From Campylobacter sp. VBCF_01 NA2 (GTDB lineage Bacteria > Campylobacterota > Campylobacteria > Campylobacterales > Campylobacteraceae), in contig NZ_CP115607.1 of the NCBI RefSeq assembly GCF_027797205.1, forward strand, positions 558,001-622,000: DNA of 64,000 bases, given 5' to 3'. Each line of letters begins with the position of its first letter. Position 1 is the first letter of the stretch. Below the pieces are notes generated by a model. The model saw only the letters and a list, made by a program, of their open reading frames with translations. It was not told the origin of the DNA and ran no database searches. A program made the translations under genes and the position numbers. Below, in pieces: positions 1 to 9,691 of the stretch.

Positions 1-1
1 G

Positions 2-562
2 CTTATGCAAATGGTAAATTTGCTAAAAAACGGAGAAGCGTTTAAAATGAGCAAACGATCAGGCACCAGCGTGCTAATGAGCGATGTGTTGGGCGCGATT
101 GGCAAAGATAATTTGCGCTTTATGTTTATTAGCAAAAAGGGCGAAACACCGCTAGAATTCGACATTGACGAGCTTGGCAAGGAAGACAGCTCGAACCCGA
201 TATTTTATATCAATTACGCTCACGCTAGAATTTATCAAATTTTTGGCAAAGCTGGCAAAAATATGAGCGATAGCGAGGTTTTGGGCGCAGATTTTAGCAC
301 GCTTGATGAAGCTGGGCTAAATTTGGCTTTTGAGGCGATGACGCTAAATGAGGTTTTAAACGAAGCTTTTGCTAGCAGAGGATTGCAAAAAATCCCTGAT
401 TTCCTTAAAATTCTAGCCGCAGATTTTCACAAATACTACAACGAAAACCGCGTGGTTGGCAGCGAAAACGAAAATGCCAAACTCAAACTTTTTGCCCTTG
501 TCGCGCTTAGTATTCGCACGGCGTTTGGCTTAATGGGGCTAAGTGCGAAAGAGCGCATGTAA
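2..562 (+). CDS. argS: Arginyl-tRNA synthetase, C-terminal part (5' end outside window)
   Basis: This is the C-terminal part of the class I synthetase that charges tRNA-Arg with arginine. The reading frame is open to the left edge, so the start lies outside the window. The class I KMSKR loop (K-M-S-K-R-S-G) is visible about 14 residues after the first in-window Met. It is followed by the helical DALR-type anticodon-binding domain, including the typical segment FYINYAHARIYQI. The protein ends normally. A perfect 13-bp hairpin overlaps the stop codon. The Rossmann catalytic core with the HIGH motif should be upstream and cannot be seen here. Confidence 0.95.
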   Translation, partial: LMQMVNLLKNGEAFKMSKRSGTSVLMSDVLGAIGKDNLRFMFISKKGETPLEFDIDELGKEDSSNPIFYINYAHARIYQIFGKAGKNMSDSEVLGADFSTLDEAGLNLAFEAMTLNEVLNEAFASRGLQKIPDFLKILAADFHKYYNENRVVGSENENAKLKLFALVALSIRTAFGLMGLSAKERM

Positions 563-588
563 ATTTTGCCGAATTTTCGGCAAAATTT
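561..588 (+). terminator. Hairpin at the argS stop codon, possible terminator
   Basis: Two perfectly complementary 13-nt arms (561-573 and 576-588) are separated by a 2-nt loop, and the argS TAA lies inside the left arm. The stem core is GCCGAA/TTCGGC and the downstream sequence is T-rich but not a clean T-tract. It is probably a weak terminator or a 3'-end stabiliser, since the next gene starts only 10 nt later. Confidence 0.5.
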
Positions 589-597
589 CATTTCAAA

Positions 598-1161
598 ATG
601 AAAAATCCTATCAAAACTCTACTTTATAAAATCAAAAAACCGCTCCCGCCGGGTGCGCGCAAAATTAGCGGAATCATCAGCGATGTGCGTGCCTGCGAGG
701 TGAGGGAGAATTTTTTTGTCGTGATTTTTCATGTAGGAGGGCTTAGGTTCAGCTCGATTTTTGCCAAATGGTGGGCGAAAAACGGCGATTTGATCGATGT
801 GATTTACACCAGAGGCTGGCAAGAGGGCACTTATAGCGCGCTTAGTGTTACTAGCTATTCGACCACGGCTTATTGGGGAAATTGGAACTTGATAAAGCGA
901 TTTTGTGGCGTGGTATTTTCGCTACTTTTCGTCGCATTTATGAGCGCGGTTATCGTATCTGGCGTGGAAGAAATCGCGCGGATAGAGTATTTTTACGACA
1001 AGCTAATTTATTTTCTTTTCTTTTGCATTGTCGCAATCGTCTATGGCATGGGCGTGGTAAATGCCTATGTCAAATTTAAAGTATTTTTTAGTTTTATCTA
1101 CTATAAGCGCAAATCTGATAAATTTTTAAAAGCCCTAAATTTAAGATTTCCGTTAAAATAA
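598..1161 (+). CDS. Unknown protein with two membrane segments
   Basis: I do not recognise this 187-residue protein. The first ~95 residues are soluble, basic at the start and then mixed beta-like (segments such as VREN-FFVVIF and GDLIDVIY), reminiscent of a small OB or SH3-like fold, which is only an impression. Two strongly hydrophobic segments follow at about residues 103-123 and 137-158, and the tail is basic, ending KALNLRFPLK. This suggests an inner-membrane protein with a cytoplasmic N-terminal domain. It lies 35 nt after argS in the same direction and may be co-transcribed. No clear Shine-Dalgarno precedes the ATG, so the start is less certain than the frame. Confidence 0.7.
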   Translation: MKNPIKTLLYKIKKPLPPGARKISGIISDVRACEVRENFFVVIFHVGGLRFSSIFAKWWAKNGDLIDVIYTRGWQEGTYSALSVTSYSTTAYWGNWNLIKRFCGVVFSLLFVAFMSAVIVSGVEEIARIEYFYDKLIYFLFFCIVAIVYGMGVVNAYVKFKVFFSFIYYKRKSDKFLKALNLRFPLK

Positions 1162-1171
1162 ATTTTAAATT

Positions 1172-2062
1172 TCAGCCCAAATTTTGATTTTTCGCCTTAA
1201 AATAGCTTCCAATTTCGCTGATTAGCACGCCTGCGATTATCAAAACAGCGCCTAAAATTTGCCAGCGATTTAGGATTTCTCCACCTACGAAAACCCCCAT
1301 AATACCCGCAGTTACTGGTTCTAGCGTGAAAAACAGAGCGACTTTAATCGGCGTGGTGTAGCGCTGCATCAAAGCCTGCGCAAAAAACCCAAAAACCGTC
1401 CCTACAAGGCAAATGAAAATCATCGCGATGAAAAATTTCGTATCCAGCACGGGCGCGACACTCACGCCACTGACAAAGTAGCTTGCCAATGCGCAAAACA
1501 GGCTAAGCGAGGCGATTTGGACATAGACCATGCCAAAAATTTCGCATTTGCGCACGAAATTCGCCGTCAGCACGATATGAAACGAATACGCGCTCGCGCA
1601 AACGAGTGCCAAAATTTCGCCCGCTCCAAAGCCAAGCTCGGTTTGGCAGATGAGATAAAGCCCTGCCACAGCGAAAGCAACGCCGATATAGGCGTATGAG
1701 TAGATTTTGTATCCAAACAAAATGCTGGCGATAAATGGCACGAGTGCGACATTTAGCCCCACGATAAAGGCCGCCGACGAGCTAGCGGCGAATTTCATTG
1801 CAAAGGCTTGGCTTACAAACCCCGCGAACAAAAACAGGCTCAAAACCACGCCATATCGGATTTGCGTGCGCGAGATAGATTTGATTTTGCGCCAAAACAG
1901 AGCCACGATAATCACGCTAGCGATAAAAAATCGCCAAAAAAGCAAGACAAAAACATCGTTGCTCTCAATCGCCCATGCTGTGGGCAAATACCCCAACCCA
2001 AAGGCAATCGCCACAAAAATCATGCCAATATCTGCTCTAAATTCCATGCTTAAATTTTTCAT
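1172..2062 (-). CDS. EamA/DMT-family transporter
   Basis: This is an inner-membrane drug/metabolite-transporter family protein of about ten hydrophobic helices in two EamA repeats. Characteristic pieces are the first helix with GLGYLPTAWA, the mid-protein helix GLNVALVPFIASILFGYK, and the second-repeat end FFTLEPVTAGIMGVFVGGE followed by GAVLIIAGV. The substrate cannot be read from sequence; relatives export amino acids or small metabolites. I chose the ATG at 2062 because an AAAGGG ribosome-binding site lies a few bases upstream; an upstream ATG at 2086 would add eight residues without a better site. The gene converges on the unknown gene before it, with a 10-nt gap. Confidence 0.85.
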   Translation of the reverse strand: MKNLSMEFRADIGMIFVAIAFGLGYLPTAWAIESNDVFVLLFWRFFIASVIIVALFWRKIKSISRTQIRYGVVLSLFLFAGFVSQAFAMKFAASSSAAFIVGLNVALVPFIASILFGYKIYSYAYIGVAFAVAGLYLICQTELGFGAGEILALVCASAYSFHIVLTANFVRKCEIFGMVYVQIASLSLFCALASYFVSGVSVAPVLDTKFFIAMIFICLVGTVFGFFAQALMQRYTTPIKVALFFTLEPVTAGIMGVFVGGEILNRWQILGAVLIIAGVLISEIGSYFKAKNQNLG

Positions 2063-2224
2063 AAAGACCCTTTTTGTATTTGGCAAAAATTTAGCAAATT
2101 TGGCTTAAATTTGGAATTTTAAAATGTAATTAAATTTACAAAATAATCAAGAATTAATTATAAATTTTCCGCTTCGCAAGCCCGCAATCCTGCGCCAGAA
2201 TTTGAATTTTGTGGTTGAAATTTT

Positions 2225-2274
2225 AAATTTCGCCAAATTGCAAGTTTTTGTAAAAATGCAAATTTAGCGAAATT
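2225..2274 (-). terminator. Long imperfect hairpin downstream of proC
   Basis: Arms of about 18 nt, with one mismatch and one bulge, flank a 14-nt loop just past the proC stop codon. The outer arms are AAATTTCGC and GCGAAATTT. The GC-poor stem and lack of a clean T-run make it a weak intrinsic terminator, but its position fits the end of the proB-proA-proC transcript. The rest of 2063-2290 is AT-rich and shows nothing I can assign. Confidence 0.4.
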
Positions 2275-2290
2275 TTGCAAAAAGCCAAAT

Positions 2291-3064
2291 TTAGCCTTTT
2301 GCCTTTTCTTCGCAAGCTTTTATTGCTTCGATGATAGCTGCGGCAAAGCCCATTTTTTCGAGTGTTGCGACCATTTCTATGGTGGTGCCTCCCGGTGAGC
2401 AGACCTCGTCTTTGAGTGCGCGTGGGTGGGCTTTGGTGCGAGCGCATAGGCTAGCTGAGCCAATCACGGCATTAGCGATGATATCGTGCGCCATTTCGCG
2501 CGCTATCCCACCGCGCACAGCCCCGTCGCTAGCGGCTTCGATTAGGTTAAAAATTATCGCTGGCAAGCTTCCGCTAATGGCTGTGAAAATCGCAAATTTG
2601 CTCTCTTCAATCTCGTAAGTCTGCCCAAATACGCTAAAAATTTCCCTGATTTTGGCTTTTTCCTCTTCGCTAACTCCGCTAAAACACAGCGCAGTATTTC
2701 CAAGCGAAATTTTAGCAGGAGTATTTGGCATGGCGCGAACGATTTTTTGTGCCCCGCAAAGCTCGCCAATGCGCGAGACGCTGAAATTTGGCGCAAGCGA
2801 AATTAAAATTTTATTTTCCAAATTATATTTTATTTTTTCTAGGACGCTCTCATAAACGGCAGGTTTGATTGCCAAAATAATAATATCGGCAAAATTTGCA
2901 AGCACTGCCTCATTTTTAGCGGATTTTATGCCTAGTTTTGCGCAGAGGTTCTCGCCTTTTTCCCTGCCATAAACGCAAATTTTATCTTTTGCAAATTTCG
3001 CCCCCACGAGCGCCTCTATCATCGCTGCGCCCATATTTCCTGCGCCTATAAATCCTATTTTCAT
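2291..3064 (-). CDS. proC: Pyrroline-5-carboxylate reductase
   Basis: It reduces 1-pyrroline-5-carboxylate to proline with NAD(P)H, the last step of proline synthesis, in the cytoplasm. The N-terminal Rossmann motif GFIGAGNMGAAM is clear. The C-terminal helical domain contains the family signature region ending CSPGGTTIE. I chose the start at 3064 (MKIGFIGAG), preceded by an AAGGAA ribosome-binding site, rather than the upstream in-frame start at 3097, which overlaps proA. About 257 residues is normal for the family. It is the last gene of the proB-proA-proC operon and starts 10 nt after proA ends. Confidence 0.95.
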   Translation of the reverse strand: MKIGFIGAGNMGAAMIEALVGAKFAKDKICVYGREKGENLCAKLGIKSAKNEAVLANFADIIILAIKPAVYESVLEKIKYNLENKILISLAPNFSVSRIGELCGAQKIVRAMPNTPAKISLGNTALCFSGVSEEEKAKIREIFSVFGQTYEIEESKFAIFTAISGSLPAIIFNLIEAASDGAVRGGIAREMAHDIIANAVIGSASLCARTKAHPRALKDEVCSPGGTTIEMVATLEKMGFAAAIIEAIKACEEKAKG

Positions 3065-3074
3065 CGCATTTTCC

Positions 3075-4319
3075 TTATCTGATTTGTCCCTCGCCACGCA
3101 CGATGTATTTCGTCGTAGTGAGTGCCTCCACGCCCATTGGACCGCGCGCGTGAAGCTTTTGTGTGCTTATGCCGATCTCGCCACCGAATCCAAACTCGCC
3201 CCCGTCGCTAAATCTGGTTGAAGCGTTGGCATAGACGACTGCGCTATTGATTTCGTTTAGAAATTTTTCGATATTGGCGGAATTTTGGCTTAAAATCGCT
3301 TCTGAGTGCGCGCTGGAATTTTCGTTGATAAACTCAATCGCTTCGGCGGTGTTTTTTACGATTTTAACAGCCATTATTAGCGATAAAAACTCCGTGCCAA
3401 AGTCGCTAGAATCCGCTTTTTTGGTGTTTGCGAAATTTGTAAATTTCGCGTAAATTTTCTCGTCTAGGTGAAATTCTACTTCGTTCATTTCCTTTAATAA
3501 AATCGGTAAAATTTGCTTTGCGATATTTTCGTGCAAAACTAAGCATTCTAGGGCGTTGCAGACACTTGGGCGTTGGGTTTTTGCGTTTTTGATAATCTCT
3601 ACTGCTTTGCTTAAATTTGCGCTTTCATCGACGAAGGTGTGGCACACGCCAGCCCCTGTGATGATGACTGGGATTTGCGCATTTTGCGTGATGAAGTCTT
3701 TGAGATTTTTGCCACCGCGAGGGATTAGCACATCGATCCACTCTTTTAGCTGGATTAGTTTTAGCACATCTTCGCGCTCTTTGGATTTTATGAGTGATAC
3801 TGCGCCGCTAGGCAGGCCAAATTTCTCTCCCACACGGCAAAAAATTTCGCTTAGGCAGATGTTTGAGGCAAGAGCGCTAGCTGAGCCTCGCAAGATTATC
3901 GCATTGCCCGCTTTTAGCGCGAGTGCGGCGGCGTCTATGCTGACATTTGGTCTGCTTTCATAAATCATAGCGATTACGCCAAGAGGCACACGCACTTTGG
4001 CGATACTCATGCCGTTTTGGTGTCGCCAGCCTCCCACGATCTGCCCGATTGGATCAGGAAAATTAGCTAACTCTTTTAAAGCCACGCTCATTGCGCTAAT
4101 CCTGCTATCATTTAGCGTGAGTCTATCAATGAGAGCCTCGGAAATACCTATCTCGCGCGCGTTTTTTATGTCGATTTGGTTTTGCTCTTTGATAAACTCT
4201 TTTTGAGCGATTAACTCATCAGCAATGCTTAGCAAAATTTGATTTTTTTGCTTGCTACTTAGCTTTGCGACCTCGTTGCTTGCGCGTTTTGCGCGTTTTG
4301 CTAATTCTAAAATTTCCAT
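3075..4319 (-). CDS. proA: Gamma-glutamyl phosphate reductase
   Basis: This enzyme of the aldehyde dehydrogenase superfamily reduces gamma-glutamyl phosphate to glutamate-5-semialdehyde, which cyclises to the ProC substrate. At 414 residues it is full length. The catalytic cysteine lies in QRPSVCNALECL, and the nucleotide-binding region includes YESRPNVSIDAAALALKAGN. The C-terminal FGFGGEIGISTQKLHARGPMG is highly typical. The gene starts 3 nt after proB ends, so the two enzymes, which pass an unstable acyl phosphate between them, are made from the same message. Confidence 0.97.
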   Translation of the reverse strand: MEILELAKRAKRASNEVAKLSSKQKNQILLSIADELIAQKEFIKEQNQIDIKNAREIGISEALIDRLTLNDSRISAMSVALKELANFPDPIGQIVGGWRHQNGMSIAKVRVPLGVIAMIYESRPNVSIDAAALALKAGNAIILRGSASALASNICLSEIFCRVGEKFGLPSGAVSLIKSKEREDVLKLIQLKEWIDVLIPRGGKNLKDFITQNAQIPVIITGAGVCHTFVDESANLSKAVEIIKNAKTQRPSVCNALECLVLHENIAKQILPILLKEMNEVEFHLDEKIYAKFTNFANTKKADSSDFGTEFLSLIMAVKIVKNTAEAIEFINENSSAHSEAILSQNSANIEKFLNEINSAVVYANASTRFSDGGEFGFGGEIGISTQKLHARGPMGVEALTTTKYIVRGEGQIR

Positions 4320-4322
4320 AAT

Positions 4323-5441
4323 CTATCCTAAGACAATATTGTTTGCATGCACGATATAATCATCGCTCACGCTAGGTAAAATTTTCTCATATTCACTCGA
4401 TTTTTTCCCCATAATCAGCGAAATTTCAGAGGCGCAGTAGTTTGCGATACCGCGCGCGATGCGCTGTGAATCCGCGCCCAGTATTTCGATGACATCGCCC
4501 CGCTCAAACTCGCCACTCACTCCCACAATCCCCACGCCTAGCACGCTTTTGCCGTTTTTTATGGCTTTGCATGCGCCCTCATCAAGGCTGATTGCGCCAC
4601 GCACATTGGCACCATAAGCGAGCCAGTATTTTTTCGCGCTAATGGATTTTTCCTCTTTGCAAAAAATCGTTCCGACCTCCTCGCCAGCGATGATTTTGGC
4701 TAAAATTTTACTCTCTTTTCCATTTGCGATTATCATATTTGCGCCGATTTTAGTAGCCATTTTAGCAGCACCAAGCTTTGTTGCCATGCCCCCAGTGCCA
4801 AATTTCGACCCCACATCGCCTGCCATTTTAAGGGTGTTTTCGTCGATAAAATTTACGATTTTTATCAGTTTTGCGTCAGGGTTCGTGCTAGGGTTTTTAT
4901 CATAAAGCCCGTCGATATCGCTTAAAAGCACGAGCAAATCAGCGTCGATTAGCCCGGTTACTAGCGCGCTCATCGTGTCGTTATCGCCGATTTTGAGCTC
5001 ATCGCCACTGACTGGATCGTTTTCGTTGATGATAGGGATAATGCCTTGCGAAAGCAGGGCGGTAGCGACATTTCGCGCACTTAGATAGCGCGCGCGGTCG
5101 CTAAAATCAATGCGCGTCAGCAAAAGTTGCGCGATAATCTCATCATGCGCCCAAAAAAGCCTCTCATACAGGTGCATTAAAGCGACCTGTCCCACGGCGG
5201 CTAGGGCTTGTTTGGCGCTTAGCTCTTTTGGTTTTTGCTCGATTTTTAGTATGCCCATACCAGCCCCGACCGCGCCAGAGGTTACGAGCACGACCCCAAA
5301 GCCTTGTTTTTTGAGTTCGCAAATTTGAGCCACGAGCGATTTGATAAAGCCCTCATTTAGCGAGCCGTCACTGTGAGTTAGCGTGCTGGTGCCTACTTTG
5401 ATAACGATTCGTTTGGTGTTTTTTAGTAGATTTTTTCTCAT
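4323..5441 (-). CDS. proB: Glutamate 5-kinase
   Basis: It phosphorylates glutamate with ATP, the committed and normally proline-inhibited step of proline synthesis. The amino-acid kinase domain covers roughly residues 8-265, with KVGTSTLT at the N-terminus, INENDPVS and GDNDTMSALV in the active site, and GTGGMATKLGAAK near the end. A PUA domain follows (about residues 280-365), so this is the long 372-residue form. First gene of proB-proA-proC; a 36-nt gap separates it from ruvX upstream, so read-through from the upstream genes is possible. Confidence 0.97.
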   Translation of the reverse strand: MRKNLLKNTKRIVIKVGTSTLTHSDGSLNEGFIKSLVAQICELKKQGFGVVLVTSGAVGAGMGILKIEQKPKELSAKQALAAVGQVALMHLYERLFWAHDEIIAQLLLTRIDFSDRARYLSARNVATALLSQGIIPIINENDPVSGDELKIGDNDTMSALVTGLIDADLLVLLSDIDGLYDKNPSTNPDAKLIKIVNFIDENTLKMAGDVGSKFGTGGMATKLGAAKMATKIGANMIIANGKESKILAKIIAGEEVGTIFCKEEKSISAKKYWLAYGANVRGAISLDEGACKAIKNGKSVLGVGIVGVSGEFERGDVIEILGADSQRIARGIANYCASEISLIMGKKSSEYEKILPSVSDDYIVHANNIVLG

Positions 5442-5477
5442 TTTTTGCCTTTTGAAATTTTGGTATTTTACCTAAAT

Positions 5478-5870
5478 TTAGCCATTTTTCGCCAAAAATC
5501 GCTCTAAAATTATCATCGCTGCGACGCTATCAAATTTCTCATTTACACCGCTTTTTTTCGTGCTTTTTAGCGCGAATTCCTTCGCCTCGACACTAGAAAA
5601 GCTCTCGTCTTGGTAGCAAATTTCGCCATTAAATTCTAAAAGCGAGACAAAATGTTTTATGCGACGCTCCATTTCTTCTTCGCTAGCACCGCCTTTGGGA
5701 AGGCCAACGACGAGCTTTTGCGCTCCCCTTTCGCGCAAAAACTCGCTAGCTTCCCTGGCGGCTTGGTTGCGGTTTTTACGCAAAATAGGCTCGCTAGGAA
5801 GGGCTAGTGCGCCATTTGGGCTGATTGCTACGCCGATTCGTTTAAGTCCCACATCGAAAGCTACTATCAA
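5478..5870 (-). CDS. ruvX: RuvX/YqgF-type pre-16S rRNA nuclease or Holliday junction resolvase-like protein
   Basis: This is an RNase H-fold protein of the YqgF family, which matures the 5' end of 16S rRNA and has been proposed as a Holliday-junction resolvase. The N-terminal active-site strand reads AFDVGLKRIGVAIS, followed by KLVVGLPKG and the late acidic pair in YQDESFSSVEA. I prefer the TTG at 5870, which has an AAAGGA site 6-7 nt upstream and gives a normal ~130-residue protein. A longer frame starting at TTG 5897 would overlap dprA and add nine residues not expected in the family. Confidence 0.9.
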   Translation of the reverse strand: MIVAFDVGLKRIGVAISPNGALALPSEPILRKNRNQAAREASEFLRERGAQKLVVGLPKGGASEEEMERRIKHFVSLLEFNGEICYQDESFSSVEAKEFALKSTKKSGVNEKFDSVAAMIILERFLAKNG

Positions 5871-5889
5871 ATTGAATCCTTTTTTTAGG

Positions 5890-6681
5890 TTACGCAAGCG
5901 AAATTTTTGTCGCTTCTATTATGATTTTTCCCTCTAATTCGTATTCGTAAATGCGCTCGCCAAATTTCAGTAATGCTTCATCTAAGCTCGAATTTAGCGC
6001 GACAAAATCCAAAATTTCGTCGCTGTGCGAAAAGAGATTTTTTGGTTTTTCTTTTCCGCTAAATTTAGCCACAAATTTATCCAAATCGCTAATTAGCGTG
6101 GCGTCTTTTTTGGCTAAAAGCTCGTTGGTGCCGATACTCTCGTCGATTCTGTGCGGCAGGACAAAGACAGGAATCCCAAGCTCTCTTGCGATACGCGCGC
6201 TTTGAAGCGAGCCTGATTTTGGCTCGGCTTGGGCTACGATTAGGGCTTGGCAGAGGGCTACTACTATGCGGTTGCGCTCTAAAAACTGAAAATTTCGCGC
6301 AGGCGTGCCGTCTTCGTATTCGCTCAGTGCTAGGGCGCCAGCGTAAATTTTGCGTATCATATCCTCGTTTTGTTTGGGGTAAATTTCATCTAGCCCGTTT
6401 GCAAAAACAGCGATTGTGCGCGAAAATGCGCCCTCATGCGCCGTGATATCGCAGCCAATCGCAGCCCCTGAGACCACGCAAATACCAGCGTTTGAGAGTT
6501 TTTGGGCTAATTTTGTGATTAAATTTTTGGTGTAAATGCTCATTTTGCGAGAGCCTACGATTGCGATTTTTGGCATATCCAAAAGCTCTAAATTTCCCTT
6601 GTAATACAGGGTTTTAGGCTCTGTTTTGCCAAGGCGAGATAGGGCGGGGATTTTGAAATTTAGCTCATTTGTAGTATTCAT
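5890..6681 (-). CDS. dprA: DNA processing protein DprA
   Basis: DprA loads RecA onto incoming single-stranded DNA during natural transformation. The Rossmann-like core is recognisable: IAIVGSRKMSIYTK, VVSGAAIGCDITAHEGA (the SGxAxGxDxxAHxxA nucleotide-binding motif), and later LIVAQAEPKSGSLQSARIARELG. At 263 residues it is the compact form, with little beyond the core domain. It overlaps the upstream DUF610 gene by 17 nt. Its presence is consistent with natural competence, which is common in Campylobacter. Confidence 0.96.
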   Translation of the reverse strand: MNTTNELNFKIPALSRLGKTEPKTLYYKGNLELLDMPKIAIVGSRKMSIYTKNLITKLAQKLSNAGICVVSGAAIGCDITAHEGAFSRTIAVFANGLDEIYPKQNEDMIRKIYAGALALSEYEDGTPARNFQFLERNRIVVALCQALIVAQAEPKSGSLQSARIARELGIPVFVLPHRIDESIGTNELLAKKDATLISDLDKFVAKFSGKEKPKNLFSHSDEILDFVALNSSLDEALLKFGERIYEYELEGKIIIEATKISLA

Positions 6682-7756
6682 AAATTTCGCCTAGATAGAT
6701 GACTTCGACGCCGTTTAAAATATCTGCGCTATTTTCTAGGGCGGTGAAGGTGGATTTTTTGGGGTGGCCGATAGCTATGGCAAAGCCCCTTTTCTGCGCG
6801 ATTTGCACGGCTTTTTGTAGCATTTGGCGCACAGCTTTTACCTCGTCGGTATTATCAATAAAAACATCTCTATAAACATAGCGCAAATTTTGCCTTTTAA
6901 GCTCGTCGGGAGCCTTGGTCTGTGCGCTCGTGCGAGAATCGACGAAATAAAAATCGTATTTTTGCATGGCTTTGATTAAATTTCGCATTGAGGCTGAATT
7001 TGCCGTAAATTTCGAGCCTGTGTGGTTGTTGATAAATTTAGCGTGCGGGAAATCAGCTCTGATTTGCGCTAGAAATTTTTCGATTTCTTTGTAGCTATCG
7101 CCCACTTTTAGCGCTTTTACATCGTGAGCGAAGACCTCTGCCTCCATTGGCAGGTGAATTGCGAAATTTTGCAAATTTTTAGCGATAGCCGGGGTGTTTT
7201 TGTAATTTTTCGCTGGCGGGAAAATTGATGGCGTAACCTTTATCGGCAGTGCCTTGATACGCGCTATTTGTGCGCTTGTGGAGATATCGTCCATTATGAT
7301 AGCTAGTTTTGGTTTTGAGCCTTTTGGCAGGGTTTTGGCTGGTTTATTGCTAGGGGCTGAAATTTTTGGCTCTGTTTTTTCCTGCGATTTTGGCGTGATT
7401 TCGCCTATACTTTGGGCTGCGATTTTGGCTAGTTCTTCCTCGATAATTTCCTCTTTTGTTTTTGAAATTTGGGTTAAATTTTGCTCTTTTATCTCAGGCG
7501 AAATTTGGGGTGCAGGTTTTGCCATGCTCAAATTTTTATCTTTTTGAATTATGGGTTTTGAAATTTCGCTTTTATTCTCATCACGCGGGACTTTAAGCAC
7601 AATTTTTGGCTCGTTTTTGAAAAATTTATTTAGCACGGCATACGAAAGAGCGGCGCAGGTAAAGCAAAAAATTGCGATTAAAATGTATTTTATGAAATTT
7701 GGATTGAAATTTAATAAGGGCGCGTTTTTGCGCCCTTTGGTGCGTTTTTTAGCCAA
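6665..7756 (-). CDS. Divergent polysaccharide deacetylase family protein (DUF610/YibQ)
   Basis: The 363-residue protein has a basic N-terminus, one membrane helix at about residues 28-47, a Lys/Glu/Pro-rich linker to about residue 145, and a C-terminal domain of the divergent polysaccharide deacetylase family. Domain marks are KLAIIMDDIS, FINNHTGSKFTA, YFVDSRTSAQT and AIGHPKKSTF. The domain should be periplasmic; its substrate is not established and could be peptidoglycan or another glycan. Translation seems to start at a TTG 2 nt after the ilvC stop with only a weak ribosome-binding site, so it may depend on coupling to ilvC. The gene order ilvC, this gene, dprA, ruvX matches C. jejuni as I remember it. 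Confidence 0.85.
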   Translation of the reverse strand: MAKKRTKGRKNAPLLNFNPNFIKYILIAIFCFTCAALSYAVLNKFFKNEPKIVLKVPRDENKSEISKPIIQKDKNLSMAKPAPQISPEIKEQNLTQISKTKEEIIEEELAKIAAQSIGEITPKSQEKTEPKISAPSNKPAKTLPKGSKPKLAIIMDDISTSAQIARIKALPIKVTPSIFPPAKNYKNTPAIAKNLQNFAIHLPMEAEVFAHDVKALKVGDSYKEIEKFLAQIRADFPHAKFINNHTGSKFTANSASMRNLIKAMQKYDFYFVDSRTSAQTKAPDELKRQNLRYVYRDVFIDNTDEVKAVRQMLQKAVQIAQKRGFAIAIGHPKKSTFTALENSADILNGVEVIYLGEIYEYYK

Positions 7757-7758
7757 GA

Positions 7759-8793
<1,035 letters not shown>

Positions 8794-8844
8794 TCAAAAA
8801 AAAATTTTGCGTGATTTTAGCGCAAAAATGCTTTTATGTAGCTT

Positions 8845-8860
8845 TTTTGTGATATTATAA
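8845..8860 (+). promoter_or_regulatory. Probable -10 region for the HDOD-rnr-holA operon
   Basis: The segment TTTTGTGATATTATAAACGC holds a good -10 (TATTAT or overlapping TATAAA), about 30 nt upstream of the ATG at 8891 in the divergent region with ilvC. Campylobacter sigma-70 promoters often lack a conserved -35, and none is obvious here. Confidence 0.45.
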
Positions 8861-8890
8861 ACGCAAAATTTATGAACGGAAAATGTAGAT

Positions 8891-9691
8891 ATGCAAAGCT
8901 TTATTAGCGAAAAAATCGCTTCAATGCCTAAATTTAACGATAAAATTTTAAAAATTTTAAGCTCATTTGAAAACGCTAGTAGCGATGATGAGGTTATTTT
9001 TCAGATTATGAATAACCCAGAATTTGAGAGTAGGATACTAGACTACGCATTTAGCACTTTTGCGCAAATCAGCATGGAAAAAACCCTTCCAAACGCCTTT
9101 AAATTTTACGGACGAGAGGGGGTTAGGGCGCTATTTTTGTTTAGTATTTTTAAGGGTAAATTTGAGCTAAATTTCGAGTGTTATAAGACAGATCGTGCTA
9201 GGTTTAATGAAATTTCGCTAAAAAGACATTTGTTTTTGAAAGAGTGGATTAAATTTTACCCAGAGATTTCGCCTGATATCCTATCTAGCGTGATTTTAAT
9301 GGATTTTGGCAGGGTTTTTATCAGCGAGTATATCGCTAAGCACGATAAAAACAGCGAGTTTTATCTGCATATCAAAAACTGCCTTTTCCCGCAGGATTTC
9401 ACCGATGTGGAAATGCGATTTACCGGTATGAGTAGAGAGAGCGTGGGGGAGGTTTTGTTTAAGCATTTTGGGCTAGAAAAAATCGCCAAAGACATATATT
9501 TTTCTGATTTAATCGATGAAGCGCCATTTGAGAGTGCGAGGCGATACGAAATGCTAAAAGTAGCCAAAACCGTAATGGGGATCTATCACTGCTTCGATGA
9601 GCGCAGTATCGATAATGCGCTAAATTTGCTAGTGGAATTTGGCTTGGAGCAAGAGGCGTTTTTCGAAGCTAAAATAAGGGCTGGATTATGA
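8891..9691 (+). CDS. HDOD domain protein
   Basis: This 266-residue protein resembles HDOD proteins, which carry a degenerate HD-phosphohydrolase fold and act in signalling or regulation. The N-terminal half has the usual pattern SEKIASMPKF...ILSSFENASSDDEVIFQIMNNPEFESRILDYA, and the helix with ILMDFGRVFISEYIA occupies the place of the HD motif. I see no conserved HD catalytic pair, which fits a non-enzymatic member. Its last codons overlap rnr (9688-9691), so it is translationally coupled to RNase R. Function is unknown beyond the fold. Confidence 0.7.
   Translation: MQSFISEKIASMPKFNDKILKILSSFENASSDDEVIFQIMNNPEFESRILDYAFSTFAQISMEKTLPNAFKFYGREGVRALFLFSIFKGKFELNFECYKTDRARFNEISLKRHLFLKEWIKFYPEISPDILSSVILMDFGRVFISEYIAKHDKNSEFYLHIKNCLFPQDFTDVEMRFTGMSRESVGEVLFKHFGLEKIAKDIYFSDLIDEAPFESARRYEMLKVAKTVMGIYHCFDERSIDNALNLLVEFGLEQEAFFEAKIRAGL

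Noticed and set aside
1707-2108. Plus-strand frame opposite the first EamA transporter
   Set aside because: The minus-strand frame gives a clean ten-helix transporter; the opposite frame has no recognisable features.
8798-8815. A9 homopolymer upstream of ilvC as a phase-variation tract
   Set aside because: It is outside coding sequence and not placed between promoter elements; no switching consequence can be argued.
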